A stretch of 64,000 nucleotides of DNA from Bacteroidota bacterium (GCA_030698405.1 JAUYMU010000061.1:62001-126000); one strand, 5' to 3'. Positions 7,548 to 16,166 are shown, counted from the first letter of the stretch. Translations and numbers: made by a program. The notes: a model not told the origin generated them from the letters alone.

Positions 7548-8279
7548 TTTTCCTGTACCATAATTGTATGATTCTATGTTTACATAGGATCCTTTTAATT
7601 CTTCTATATATTGGTTTAGTTCATTGCATTGGTATTCCTATTAGTATTAGTATAAATATTAATGACGCTTCGCTTTTAGACATATACTTGAGTTTGATTA
7701 TAGTTTGTAAACTTGTCTGTTATAAATTATTATAGTTGAAACTGGTTGCATAATGTTGTTTTTTATGTTGCCTAATGTTTGTATACCCTCACATTGAGGG
7801 TATTTCGTAATTACCAAACCCGGTTTCTCGCGCATTATCTCAAATTCTGATGTATACCCGCCAAAACCTGTTTGAGTAAAGTACTCCCAAATGTAAACAA
7901 ATTCTATGTTCAATTCGGTTAAACTTACAAAATAATCAGTAACCAACAGGCTCCTCCACTCGCCCTGCTGGAATTTTCGCTGTCCCGCTAAAGATTTCGC
8001 TGTCCTGACGGAGGAAATCGCCGTCCTGCTATAGTTTTTGGCGTCCCGCTGGCAGAAATCATCGTCCCGCTGAAAATCTGGGTGTCCCGCCGGTTGGGAA
8101 TCCGTCCCGCTGGTAGGAGAGGTGTTCCGCTGTGGTTTCAGCGTGTTTTCAGGAATTAAAGCTTTCATTTACGAAAAGATTCCATTCTTATTTTCTGGAA
8201 TTAAATCCTTAGACAGGACTGGGCAGCGAGTATCTGCAAATAATAATTTACTTTGCCTTACAATTCTTACCTTGACCAA
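7548..8279. other. Gap with repeat array before tadA
   Basis: 730 bases without a convincing gene. The centre holds the tandem array at 7962-8144. A 156-residue open frame runs through the array on the minus strand but looks like translated repeat. Confidence 0.5.
7962..8144. repeat. Degenerate tandem array, 20/21-base period
   Basis: Nine units, each opening with GTCCCGCTGG or a close variant, begin at 7962, 7982, 8002, 8023, 8043, 8064, 8084, 8104 and 8124. Only the first 8-10 bases are conserved; the remaining ~11 vary. The period of two helical turns places the conserved part on one DNA face. Mixed 20/21 spacing shifts the reading frame, so it is not selected as protein. Confidence 0.85.
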
Positions 8280-8720
8280 ATGGATCTTTTCAACGACGAA
8301 TACTTTATGCGGCAGGCCCTTCAGGAAGCACAACAGGCTTTTCAGGAAGGTGAAATTCCGGTTGGCGTAGTGGTGGTTTCACAAAACCGCATCATTGCCC
8401 GTGCCCACAACCTCACCGAAACGCTGACTGATGTAACCGCTCATGCCGAAATGCAAGCCATTACTTCCGCAGCCAATTTGCTGGGCGGAAAGTACCTGAA
8501 CGAATGCACCTTGTATGTTACCCTAGAGCCTTGTGTGATGTGTGCCGGCGCTTTGGGCTGGTCGCAAATTGGCAAAGTGGTTTATGGCGCTTCCGACGAA
8601 AAACGGGGTTTCAGAAAGTTTGCTCCCGCAGCTTTACATCCCAAAACTGAGGTTGTCTTTGGCATTCTGGAAAATGAATGCGCACAATTGATGAAGGAAT
8701 TTTTTCAGAAAAAGAGATAG
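8280..8720 (+). CDS. tadA: tRNA-specific adenosine deaminase TadA
   Basis: Deaminates A34 to inosine in tRNA-Arg(ACG). 146 residues from ATG 8280: HAEMQAI supplies zinc ligand His55 and proton-shuttle Glu57, and PCVMCAGAL supplies Cys85 and Cys88. FMRQALQEAQQAFQEGEIPVGVVVV is the family N-terminus. An in-frame TTG at 8253 is less likely. Confidence 0.94.
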   Translation: MDLFNDEYFMRQALQEAQQAFQEGEIPVGVVVVSQNRIIARAHNLTETLTDVTAHAEMQAITSAANLLGGKYLNECTLYVTLEPCVMCAGALGWSQIGKVVYGASDEKRGFRKFAPAALHPKTEVVFGILENECAQLMKEFFQKKR

Positions 8721-8831
8721 AAATAGTGCTTCATGTCCGTTCGCTGAAGCGAAACGGCAAAGGATAGTTGCTTGATGATCCTATTGAATTATCCTTTGCC
8801 CCCGATTTTCATCGGGGCAGGCTGTTTGCCT

Positions 8832-10067
8832 TTAGCCGACGGTTTCAACAACAAACCCCACCTTTTTCAAATCCTCCCAATAGCCCGGATAGGATTTGGT
8901 GATTACCATCGGATCGAGAATTTCAACCGATCCATAAGTTTGGCAGGCTGGTGCAAATGCCATAGCCATGCGGTGATCATGGTAGGTTTCAATTTCAGGA
9001 ACAGCCTGTTTTTCGAGCGGGAAAGTGCCGTCCCATTTCAGTTCTCCGTGTGCCGGTTCGGTAAGCTGAGCGCCAAATTTTGCCAGTTCGTCCTGAAGGG
9101 CGGCAATGCGGTTGGTTTCTTTTATTTTCAGGGTTTCCAATCCGGTAAAATGAAACGGGATTTTTTTCATCACGCACAAAACCGCAAAAGTCTGCGCCAC
9201 ATCAGGATTTTCGATAAAATTAAGTTGCAGAAATTTTGGAAGAACTTGTCCGTTTTTTGTCAGTCGGGAGCCTTTTTCGGTGGCAGTTGTTTTAATTCCC
9301 AATTGCTCAAACCATTTAGCCAACGCGGCATCGCCCTGCAAACTTTCGGTGCGCAAACCGATCAGTTCCACATCTACTTCATCTGCCATTACAGCCATTT
9401 CGTACCAGTACGATGCTCCCGACCAGTCGGCCTCCACCGAGAACGGACGGGCTTTGTATTGTTGCTCTGCAATGCGTATTTCGTTGCCTTTCCATACATG
9501 CTGAACTCCGAATTGCTCCATCAGTTTCAATGTCATTTCGATATACGGACGCGACATGACCTTATTTTTCAGTCGCAATGTCAGGCCACCTTCAACCGTT
9601 GGCGCAATCATTAACAAAGCCGAAATGTATTGACTGCTAACACTTCCGTCCAGTTCGAGCACGGAGCCTTTCAGGTGCGATCCGTAAATTTTCAGGGGAG
9701 GGAAACCGTCGTTTTCGAGGTATTCGATTTTCGCACCGAGTTTATGCAATGCATCGACCAGAATACCAATTGGCCGCTGTCTCATTCGGTTAGAACCGGT
9801 CAAAGTCCATTCGCCAACGATTTGCGAAAGGAAAGCAGTCAAAAAACGCATGGCAGTTCCGGCATGGCCAATGTCAAACTGATTCGTGTTCGAGTTAAAA
9901 ACCTGTTCCATTACCCGCGTATCGTCGCTATCCGATAAATTTTCAATCGGGTACGGGCTGTAACTCAAAGCATGAATAATCAATGCCCGGTTGGCGATAC
10001 TTTTTGACGAAGGAAGAACAATGCTTCCCTTCAGGGTTTGGTCAGATTTTGAGACAATGTATTTCAT
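8832..10067 (-). CDS. aroA: 3-phosphoshikimate 1-carboxyvinyltransferase (EPSP synthase)
   Basis: Sixth step of the shikimate pathway; joins PEP to shikimate 3-phosphate. 411 residues from ATG 10067, slightly short of the usual ~430. Seen: LPSSKSIANRALI (phosphate-binding), GHAGTAMRFLTAFL (PEP-binding loop), SSQYISALLM, KETNRIAALQDEL and TYHDHRMAMAF. Follows aroB at 116 bases on the same strand, so the two shikimate genes are probably cotranscribed. Confidence 0.95.
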   Translation of the reverse strand: MKYIVSKSDQTLKGSIVLPSSKSIANRALIIHALSYSPYPIENLSDSDDTRVMEQVFNSNTNQFDIGHAGTAMRFLTAFLSQIVGEWTLTGSNRMRQRPIGILVDALHKLGAKIEYLENDGFPPLKIYGSHLKGSVLELDGSVSSQYISALLMIAPTVEGGLTLRLKNKVMSRPYIEMTLKLMEQFGVQHVWKGNEIRIAEQQYKARPFSVEADWSGASYWYEMAVMADEVDVELIGLRTESLQGDAALAKWFEQLGIKTTATEKGSRLTKNGQVLPKFLQLNFIENPDVAQTFAVLCVMKKIPFHFTGLETLKIKETNRIAALQDELAKFGAQLTEPAHGELKWDGTFPLEKQAVPEIETYHDHRMAMAFAPACQTYGSVEILDPMVITKSYPGYWEDLKKVGFVVETVG

Positions 10068-10094
10068 ATTTGAACGAGACAAATGGTTATTAAC

Positions 10095-10163
10095 TGTTCC
10101 AGGTTCCAAATTTCAAGTTCCAAGTTGGCGTCCACTTGGAATTTGAAACATGGAACTTGGAAT
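10095..10163. repeat. Imperfect foldback between aroB and aroA
   Basis: Arms of about 30 bases built from TTCCA/TCAAG-type words (GTTCCAGGTTCCAAATTTCA and its approximate complement). Folds into a long hairpin in the aroB-aroA spacer; may weaken read-through into aroA. Confidence 0.55.
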
Positions 10164-10183
10164 TGCACTCAAGATTCGAGATC

Positions 10184-11254
10184 CTAATTCTCGAGACTCC
10201 TATAATATTCCAGCGCTTCAATAATCAGTTCCTTCGGGCAATCTACATTGATTTCCACTTTCCCAATTTCGGGAATTAAAGTGAAATTGATGCGTTTGCC
10301 TTCGTTCTTTTTATCGTGCGTCATAAGCTGGTACAGCGCTTCGAAATCGCTTTCCTGAATTTCAAATTTTCCGTATTTGGCAATCAACCAGTTCGATATA
10401 GAATCAAGTTCGCTAATATTCAATCCACATTGTTTTACCGACAAATAAAGCTCGGCAATCATTCCGTAAACCACCGCATAGCCATGCAAAATCGGGCGAC
10501 CGGTCTTCATGGCATAACTCTCAAAGGCATGCCCAATGGTGTGACCAAAATTTAAGGCTTTCCTGATGTTTTGCTCGGTCAAATCATTTAGCACGTGCCA
10601 TTCTTTCACCGCCACCGAATGCGCGATTATCTCTTGAAGCGCATCGTAATTGATGTTTTCCATATCGAAAGTCAGCAGCTCATCCCAATGTTCGTGGCTT
10701 TTAATTAACCCATGTTTCAGCATTTCGGCATAACCCGAAAGGAAGTTTTCGTGATCGATGGTTTTCAGGAAATTGGTATTGATGATGACCGAATTTGGTT
10801 CCATGAAAACGCCGATTTCGTTTTTCAGGCCATTGAAATTGAAGCCTGTTTTTCCACCGATCGATGCATCGACCTGCGCCAGTAAAGTTGACGGAATGTT
10901 CACAAAATCCAGTCCCCGTTTAAAAGTTGAAGCTGCAAAACCTCCCAGATCGGTCAACATTCCACCGCCCAGATTGATAAGCAAGGATTTGCGGTCGGCT
11001 CCGTTGTTGCTCAGAAAGTCCCAAACCAGCCCAACCGATTGTATATTTTTGTTTTCTTCTCCTGAAGGAATTGCGAGATATTTGATCGAAAATTCATCAA
11101 GAACCGCTTGAACCAATGGTAAACAAAACCCTGCTGCAGTTTGATCGGTAAGTAAAAACACTTTTCCTTCAGGATAGCTTTTTACTATTTTTCGAAGTTC
11201 GTCTATAATGTGTTGTGAAAAGACGATATTTGAATGTACTTTTGAATCAGTCAT
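10184..11254 (-). CDS. aroB: 3-dehydroquinate synthase
   Basis: Second shikimate-pathway enzyme, NAD- and zinc-dependent. 356 residues from ATG 11254. Motifs: GGGMLTDLGGFAASTFKRG, NIPSTLLAQVDASIGGKTG, KHGLI and NFGHTIGHAFES (zinc ligands). An upstream in-frame start at 11287 lies over the promoter and is rejected. Confidence 0.95.
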   Translation of the reverse strand: MTDSKVHSNIVFSQHIIDELRKIVKSYPEGKVFLLTDQTAAGFCLPLVQAVLDEFSIKYLAIPSGEENKNIQSVGLVWDFLSNNGADRKSLLINLGGGMLTDLGGFAASTFKRGLDFVNIPSTLLAQVDASIGGKTGFNFNGLKNEIGVFMEPNSVIINTNFLKTIDHENFLSGYAEMLKHGLIKSHEHWDELLTFDMENINYDALQEIIAHSVAVKEWHVLNDLTEQNIRKALNFGHTIGHAFESYAMKTGRPILHGYAVVYGMIAELYLSVKQCGLNISELDSISNWLIAKYGKFEIQESDFEALYQLMTHDKKNEGKRINFTLIPEIGKVEINVDCPKELIIEALEYYRSLEN

Positions 11255-11275
11255 AAAGTATAAAATTAACTTCGG

Positions 11276-11308
11276 CAAAGTTAACAAAGCTCAGATTTTG
11301 TAAGCAAA
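11276..11308 (-). promoter_or_regulatory. Promoter of aroB
   Basis: Minus-strand TTTG (11305-11308), 21-base spacer, TAACTTTG (11276-11283), ending 21 bases before the aroB ATG. Confidence 0.6.
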
Positions 11309-11341
11309 AAGGACTTATTATTTACAATTTTATCCGTAAAC

Positions 11342-11803
11342 ATGGAATTTTCGAATCAAAAAAGAAGCAAACAAATCAAGCGAGGCTTCAATATCGGTGG
11401 TATAATCATCGTTTTGACAGGACTTGTATTGCTTTGGCTAAAGAACGACATTGGGGTAATGATCGCGGTGGGTGTATTTGTTGTTTATGTCGGTTTATCG
11501 CAATTTGCCAATCTTTGCTACGTCTTTTTCAGCACCGAAAACGGCAAGGTTTTGATCAAATATTACCCCATTATTACCATTATGAAAAAGGAATATGGTT
11601 CGGTTGAATTTGCGCAAAAGGCTCTGGTCAACTTCAGGATTGAGAGAGCAATGGGTTTTAAGGATCTTGAAATTGCGATCAGAACCAAACGCGGAATTGC
11701 GGAATATCCTCAAATAAGTTTATCCGCGCTCAGCAAAGTGGAAATTGAGCAGATTGTTGATGCATTGACTGAAATTATTAGAAATAACAAGAAGGGTGCT
11801 TAA
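11342..11803 (+). CDS. Small membrane protein of unknown function
   Basis: 153 residues. Two hydrophobic helices near residues 16-33 and 38-60 with a basic start (KRSKQIKRG), then a soluble C-terminal ~90 residues (STENGKVLIKYYPIITIMKKEYGSVEF...). The layout resembles PH-like or two-helix membrane-anchored proteins, but I do not recognise the family. Divergent from aroB, with 87 bases between the two start codons. Confidence 0.7.
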   Translation: MEFSNQKRSKQIKRGFNIGGIIIVLTGLVLLWLKNDIGVMIAVGVFVVYVGLSQFANLCYVFFSTENGKVLIKYYPIITIMKKEYGSVEFAQKALVNFRIERAMGFKDLEIAIRTKRGIAEYPQISLSALSKVEIEQIVDALTEIIRNNKKGA

Positions 11804-11832
11804 ATTATGGAGTTTTGTTGTTATGCCTTTCC

Positions 11833-11860
11833 CCACAAAGACACAAAGGAACACAAAGAA
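11833..11860. repeat. Flanking repeat left of GxxExxY gene
   Basis: CCACAAAGACACAAAGGAAC and onward; an imperfect inverted copy lies at 12294-12328. Confidence 0.55.
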
Positions 11861-11883
11861 TTAAATCTTGAAAATACAAATCT

Positions 11884-12291
11884 ATGAACCAATCAGATGC
11901 AAGATTTTCCCCAATTTCTCCAGAAGAAGAATTAGTTGGAAAGGCGTGTGTAAATGCAGCATATACAGTTCATAAAGCATTGGGGCCAGGGTTATTGGAA
12001 AAGGTTTATGAAGTCTGTTTTTGTCATGTTCTCACAAAAAATGGATTTCATGTAAAACGACAATTAAACATACCCATCGTTTTTGATGATATTGTTTTTG
12101 ATGAAGGTTTACGTTTAGATGTATTGGTTAATGACCTTGTGATTTGCGAACTTAAAGCACTTGAAACAGTGAATCCTGTATGGGAAGCTCAAATTCTGAG
12201 TCGCTTAAAACTTACCGGGAAACGACTTGGATACCTTATAAACTTTAATGTCCCTTTAATTAAAGACGGAATTAAACGTTTCGTTTTTTAA
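11884..12291 (+). CDS. GxxExxY family protein
   Basis: 135 residues. The name-giving motif appears as GLLEKVYE after ALGPG, followed by LRLDVLVNDLVICELKALE, a PD-(D/E)xK-like core in which D, E and K line up as in nucleases. The biochemical role is not established to my knowledge. The gene sits between imperfect inverted repeats, which suggests it moves or spreads as a unit. Confidence 0.88.
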   Translation: MNQSDARFSPISPEEELVGKACVNAAYTVHKALGPGLLEKVYEVCFCHVLTKNGFHVKRQLNIPIVFDDIVFDEGLRLDVLVNDLVICELKALETVNPVWEAQILSRLKLTGKRLGYLINFNVPLIKDGIKRFVF

Positions 12292-12293
12292 AA

Positions 12294-12328
12294 CTTAGTG
12301 CAACTTGGTGGCTTTGCGACTTTGTGGC
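12294..12328. repeat. Flanking repeat right of GxxExxY gene
   Basis: Read on the minus strand it begins GCCACAAAGTCGCAAAGCCA, resembling 11833-11860 in inverted orientation. It extends the dprA frame upstream artificially. Confidence 0.55.
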
Positions 12329-12354
12329 TCATTTTAACTTTTGTCCTTTTAAAA

Positions 12355-13464
12355 ATGGAAACCCCTGAAAATCTCGCCCATAAAATAGCTATTTCGCTGA
12401 TTCCGGGAATTGGAGCAGTGACCGCCCGAAACCTGATTGCTTATGTCGGCAGTGTGGAAGGCGTGTTTCAGGAGAAAGAAAAAAACCTGATGAAAATACC
12501 GGGCATTGGCGAAGTGAATGCACAAAGAGTTGTCAGGCAAAACGTACTTGAAAGGGCAAAAAGAGAAGTTGACTTTATCCTGAAAAATCGGATCAAAACA
12601 TTCTTTTATCTGGATGAAAACTACCCCACCCGCCTGAAGAATTGCAGCGATGCCCCACTTATCCTTTATTTCAGGGGGAATGCGAATTTGAACGGACCGC
12701 GAATTATTTCGGTGGTTGGAACCCGAAACGCAACCAATTACGGAAAAGAATTGTGCGATGAGCTAATCCGCACCTTTTCTGAACGCAGTTATCCAGTTCT
12801 CGTGGTTTCCGGACTTGCTTACGGCATTGACATTCATGCCCACAAAGCCTGCCTGAAATACAATATTCCTACAGTGGGAGTGTTTGCCCATGGACTTGAC
12901 AATATTTATCCGGCACTACATGCACCCATCGCTTCCAAAATGCTCGAAAAGGGTGGAGTGCTTACTGATTTTATCAGCGAATCTAAAATTGACCGGCAGA
13001 ATTTTTTGCGCCGGAACCGCATTATTGCAGGGTTGGCCGATGCCACCATTGTGGTAGAATCGGCTGAGAAAGGCGGTGCACTGGTGACTGCCGACATTGC
13101 CAATTCCTACAACCGCGATGTATTTGCATTTCCCGGCCGCAGCAACGATCCGTTTTCGAAGGGCTGTAACAAACTGATAAAATTGAACGAAGCAGTTTTA
13201 ATCGAAAATGTTGCCGACATAGAAAAAGCGATGAACTGGGATGTGAAAATTTCATCGAACAGGGTTTTTCAAACTTCGCTTTTTGTGGAATTAACTCCTG
13301 AAGAACAAAAATTGGTGGATCTGCTAAAAGGAGGCGACCGCTTTGTGGACGAAATCACCATTGAAACCCAAATGCCCATGAGCCGGGTGTCTGCCCTGCT
13401 GCTCGGACTTGAATTTAAAGGACTGATAATTAGTTTGCCGGGAAAAATGTACCGGTTGAAATAA
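12355..13464 (+). CDS. dprA: DNA processing protein DprA
   Basis: Loads RecA on incoming single-stranded DNA in natural transformation. 369 residues from ATG 12355. An N-terminal helix-hairpin-helix part (IPGIGAVTARNL, KIPGIGEVNAQRV) leads to the Rossmann-like DprA fold (SVVGTRNATNYGKE, SGLAYGIDIHAHKAC, RNRIIAGLADATIVVESAEKGGALVTA) and a C-terminal winged helix (residues ~300-369). The upstream frame to 12298 is translated repeat sequence and was excluded. Confidence 0.94.
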   Translation: METPENLAHKIAISLIPGIGAVTARNLIAYVGSVEGVFQEKEKNLMKIPGIGEVNAQRVVRQNVLERAKREVDFILKNRIKTFFYLDENYPTRLKNCSDAPLILYFRGNANLNGPRIISVVGTRNATNYGKELCDELIRTFSERSYPVLVVSGLAYGIDIHAHKACLKYNIPTVGVFAHGLDNIYPALHAPIASKMLEKGGVLTDFISESKIDRQNFLRRNRIIAGLADATIVVESAEKGGALVTADIANSYNRDVFAFPGRSNDPFSKGCNKLIKLNEAVLIENVADIEKAMNWDVKISSNRVFQTSLFVELTPEEQKLVDLLKGGDRFVDEITIETQMPMSRVSALLLGLEFKGLIISLPGKMYRLK

Positions 13465-13498
13465 ATAAAAAGACAAATTCGTCCGCTAATAACTACAT

Positions 13499-13516
13499 TT
13501 GTAACGATTGTTACAA
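13499..13516. promoter_or_regulatory. Candidate operator TTGTAAC-N4-GTTACAA
   Basis: Perfect 7-base inverted repeat with a 4-base spacer. It overlaps the last bases of TACATTTG (13494-13501) and lies 21 bases before TACTTTTG (13537-13544), a classic place for a repressor or activator site ahead of the PepSY gene. Confidence 0.4.
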
Positions 13517-13536
13517 TTAAAGATCTGCAATCCGAA

Positions 13537-13544
13537 TACTTTTG
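13537..13544 (+). promoter_or_regulatory. -7 box of the PepSY gene
   Basis: TACTTTTG, 20 bases upstream of the ATG at 13565; a second candidate TACATTTG is at 13494-13501. Confidence 0.5.
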
Positions 13545-13564
13545 CAGCATTATCATCTGACTTC

Positions 13565-15109
13565 ATGACAAAAAACGATCTACTCAGAAAACTCCGGAAG
13601 TTCCATAAATGGCCGGGGATATTAATTACACTATTTGTGATACTCTTTTCCTTCTCCGGAATTTTCATGAATCACCGGAGCCTTATTTCAGCGGTTGACA
13701 TCAGCAGATCTATTCTTCCTGACGATTACAGCTATCGAAACTGGAACAAAGCGGCCGTAAAATCGGTGTATCATCTTGGAGGCGATTCTTCTTTGGTGTA
13801 TGGCAATATCGGAATCTGGCTCAGTACCGACCATTTCAACATTTTTCAGGATTGGAATGCAGGGTTTCCAAAAGGCATCGACAACCGTAAAATCAGCAAA
13901 ATCCTTAAAACTCCCGACGGAAAATTGTTTGCCGGAACGTATTTTGGTTTGTATCAATATTCGTTTCAGGAACAGAAATGGCAAAAAGTGGTACTTCCTG
14001 TCTCCGAAGAAAGGATCACAGATTTGATAATGAAGCAGAATGAATTGATCGTTCAAACCCGTTCTTTTTTGCTGAAAAGTGGCGATGGAAAAGCATTTCA
14101 GCAAATTAAACTGCCTTCGCCTGTTGATACCAATCTTAAAGTGAGCCTGTTCAAAACACTTTGGTTGCTGCACAGCGGCGAATTATTTGGCTTGGCAGGA
14201 AAACTGATGGTCGATTTGTTCGCTCTGGCCATTCTTTTTATTTCAGTCACCGGATTGCTGCACTTTATTTTTCCGGGCTGGCTGAAACGCCGACGGGAAA
14301 AGAAAAAGGACAATGCGAAACTGGTATCCGCCCGAAATTTCAATTTGAAATGGCACAATCGTCTGGGCTGGATTTTTGTTCCTTTCCTGATTTTTGTAAC
14401 CATTACCGGAATGTTTTTGCGCCCGCCATTGCTCATTGCCATTGCCAATTCAGTGGTTTCGCCCATTCCCGGAACTGTGCTGAGTTCGCCAAATCCCTGG
14501 TACGACAAGCTTCGCCGGGTGGCGTACGACGAACAGCAGCAAATTTTCCTGTTCTCGACCAACGACGGGTTCTTTTTTGCAGACGAAAATTTTGAAGGTC
14601 CGATGCGACAACCCATGAACCAGCCACCGGTAAGTGTGATGGGCTGCAATGTACTGGAGAAAAAAGGGGAAAATACTTACCTGGTTGGCTCTTTCAACGG
14701 CCTGTTTCTTTGGAATCCGTTTACCGGTCAGGTATCCGATTATCTCTCCGGAAGTCATTATCAGGCGTCGCAAGTTGCCGGATCGCCTATTTCAAAAGAC
14801 ATGATCGACGGATGGTTTGCTGATCTTTCAGGAAATGAATTCTATTTCGATTACAATTACGGCGTTTTACCCATCCGCACAAACGCTCAGTTTGGCGAAA
14901 TGAGCCCTGAAATCATCAGCAAAAGTCCTATTTCACTTTGGAACCTTTCGCTCGAAATTCACACCGGTCGCATCTTCGAGCCACTTTTGGGCATGTTTTA
15001 CATTCTTTATGTTCCAATTGCCGGAATATGCATTTTGGTGGTACTGATCAGTGGGTTCTTTATCTGGTGGATTGGGTATCGAAAGAAAACGACAAACTCA
15101 AAAGCTTGA
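13565..15109 (+). CDS. PepSY-associated transmembrane protein
   Basis: 514 residues. It opens with LRKFHKWPGILITLFVILFSFSGIFMNHR, the usual PepSY-TM entry, with further helices near residues 205-230, 265-290 and 475-505. The large periplasmic segments contain propeller-like sequence (LSTDHFNIFQDWNAG, LFAGTYFGLYQY, TYLVGSFNGLFLWNP). Relatives are linked to siderophore or iron reduction and to peptidase control; here substrate is unknown. A palindromic operator candidate sits upstream. Confidence 0.8.
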   Translation: MTKNDLLRKLRKFHKWPGILITLFVILFSFSGIFMNHRSLISAVDISRSILPDDYSYRNWNKAAVKSVYHLGGDSSLVYGNIGIWLSTDHFNIFQDWNAGFPKGIDNRKISKILKTPDGKLFAGTYFGLYQYSFQEQKWQKVVLPVSEERITDLIMKQNELIVQTRSFLLKSGDGKAFQQIKLPSPVDTNLKVSLFKTLWLLHSGELFGLAGKLMVDLFALAILFISVTGLLHFIFPGWLKRRREKKKDNAKLVSARNFNLKWHNRLGWIFVPFLIFVTITGMFLRPPLLIAIANSVVSPIPGTVLSSPNPWYDKLRRVAYDEQQQIFLFSTNDGFFFADENFEGPMRQPMNQPPVSVMGCNVLEKKGENTYLVGSFNGLFLWNPFTGQVSDYLSGSHYQASQVAGSPISKDMIDGWFADLSGNEFYFDYNYGVLPIRTNAQFGEMSPEIISKSPISLWNLSLEIHTGRIFEPLLGMFYILYVPIAGICILVVLISGFFIWWIGYRKKTTNSKA

Positions 15110-15177
15110 TCACTAACATTGTTGGACATTCTGAATATAAAACATCCATGAAATACCAGAAATATGAACCGGAGTGA
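15110..15177 (+). pseudogene. Possible tail of a tyrosine recombinase
   Basis: In the frame ending at 15177, the sequence after the PepSY stop reads SLITNIVGHSEYKTSMKYQK, reminiscent of the LGHSS..T..Y end of tyrosine recombinases, where GH precedes the catalytic Tyr. No upstream catalytic domain exists, so this would be a remnant. The resemblance is short and may be chance. Confidence 0.3.
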
Positions 15178-15241
15178 AAAAAAGGTGAATAAAGGGTTCA
15201 GGGAATATGTCGATCGGATCCAGACAGAGAAGAATAAATAA
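15164..15241 (+). CDS. 25-residue ORF overlapping the recombinase-like tail
   Basis: MNRSEKKVNKGFREYVDRIQ then TEKNK and stop. It overlaps the preceding frame by 14 bases. Highly charged; may be the decayed start of a following gene. Function unknown. Confidence 0.2.
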   Translation: MNRSEKKVNKGFREYVDRIQTEKNK

Positions 15242-15246
15242 TGAAA

Positions 15247-15858
15247 TTATATTCTAACCGATTTTCTATCAACTCTATCCTGAATTCTCGTAAAATGAAT
15301 AGATAGCTTTAGAAGAAATAAATAATTTCCGTAATCACTTAATGAAAAAATCCGTGTCTTACTCATGGTTGGTCTATCTATATAATCATTTGCGATATTG
15401 AATACTCGATCAAGAAATATTATCGATTCATCTAGGACATCTCCAAAGCTGGGGAGAAAAAAAATTTGAGTGATTTTCTGTTTCCTAATTTCAAGTATAT
15501 GATTGTCTATTCTTTCTTCACTACCAATTGTGCTTACCAATCCAGCTTGATATCGTTCAAGATTAATTATTGGGGAATATACAATTTGTGATGGGAATGG
15601 TCTTTTGTTGGATTGCTCAATATCACAAGTATTTGATAGCACCATGCCATCAACACTTTTTAAATTAACGTCCGGGAGATTAACCGCAAGCATTTTTCTC
15701 AACCCATCGCCTTGATATATAATCTCATCTTTCAGATAGGTAGTGTATAATCTACTGTCTAAATTGTCGGGAAAATCTTTTAATCCTTCAAATAATTCTT
15801 TGCTGGATTCTGAGGATAAATATTTTGGTAAATAGATTTGAATATCATCAAGGTTCAT
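15247..15858 (-). CDS. Unknown protein, third gene of the TIGR04255 cassette
   Basis: 203 residues, no family recognised. Features: IYLPKYLSSESSKELFEGLKDFPDN near the start, GMVLSNTCDIEQSNKRPFPS in the middle and a helical C-terminus. The ATG at 15858 overlaps the previous stop as ATGA, so it is translationally coupled; an in-frame TTG at 15870 is less likely. AT-rich like its two partners. The text SNTCDIEQ..PSQIVYSPIINLE resembles proteins that handle a bound cofactor or nucleic acid, but I cannot assign it. Confidence 0.75.
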   Translation of the reverse strand: MNLDDIQIYLPKYLSSESSKELFEGLKDFPDNLDSRLYTTYLKDEIIYQGDGLRKMLAVNLPDVNLKSVDGMVLSNTCDIEQSNKRPFPSQIVYSPIINLERYQAGLVSTIGSEERIDNHILEIRKQKITQIFFLPSFGDVLDESIIFLDRVFNIANDYIDRPTMSKTRIFSLSDYGNYLFLLKLSIHFTRIQDRVDRKSVRI

Positions 15859-16166
15859 AGTAAATCCCAAAATATTTTATTTACTGCCAGTTGAATGTCG
15901 AGGTCAATATCTTTGCTCTCTGAAACAACCTTTTTTGCAAATGTTATCATAGTATCATACTCATGATAATCATTAACCAACAAATTATTGGTTCCAAGTT
16001 CATTTTCCCAGGGATAGGCTAAGTTACATTCATTATATTTCGCAGTCATTGATGGCATAGGAATAGAATTAACTTCATAATTAAATGCAGCGACAAGCGA
16101 ACTTCCTGCAATGGTTGCAAATATTAGCTGTTTTCCAAAATTCAAATTTGTACTACTTTGTGTCAT
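15855..16166 (-). CDS. Unknown small protein with hydrophobic segment, middle gene
   Basis: 103 residues. Residues ~12-30 (KQLIFATIAGSSLVAAFNY) are hydrophobic and could be a membrane anchor; the remainder is acidic. Both ends overlap neighbours as ATGA (16163-16166 and 15855-15858). The three proteins are therefore expected in fixed proportion, probably as a complex or pathway. No homologue recognised. Confidence 0.7.
   Translation of the reverse strand: MTQSSTNLNFGKQLIFATIAGSSLVAAFNYEVNSIPMPSMTAKYNECNLAYPWENELGTNNLLVNDYHEYDTMITFAKKVVSESKDIDLDIQLAVNKIFWDLL

Noticed and set aside
7962-8144. Reading the repeat array as a CRISPR
   Set aside because: Conserved words are only about 10 bases, units 20-21 bases, and no cas gene is near; CRISPR repeats are longer with unique spacers of about 30.
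7698-8168. 156-residue minus-strand open frame as a gene
   Set aside because: Its first half is translated repeat with mixed 20/21 spacing that cannot preserve a protein register; the rest matches nothing I recognise.
12298-12354. Longer dprA start at 12298
   Set aside because: The extra residues come from the repeat flanking the GxxExxY gene; the family begins at METPENLA.
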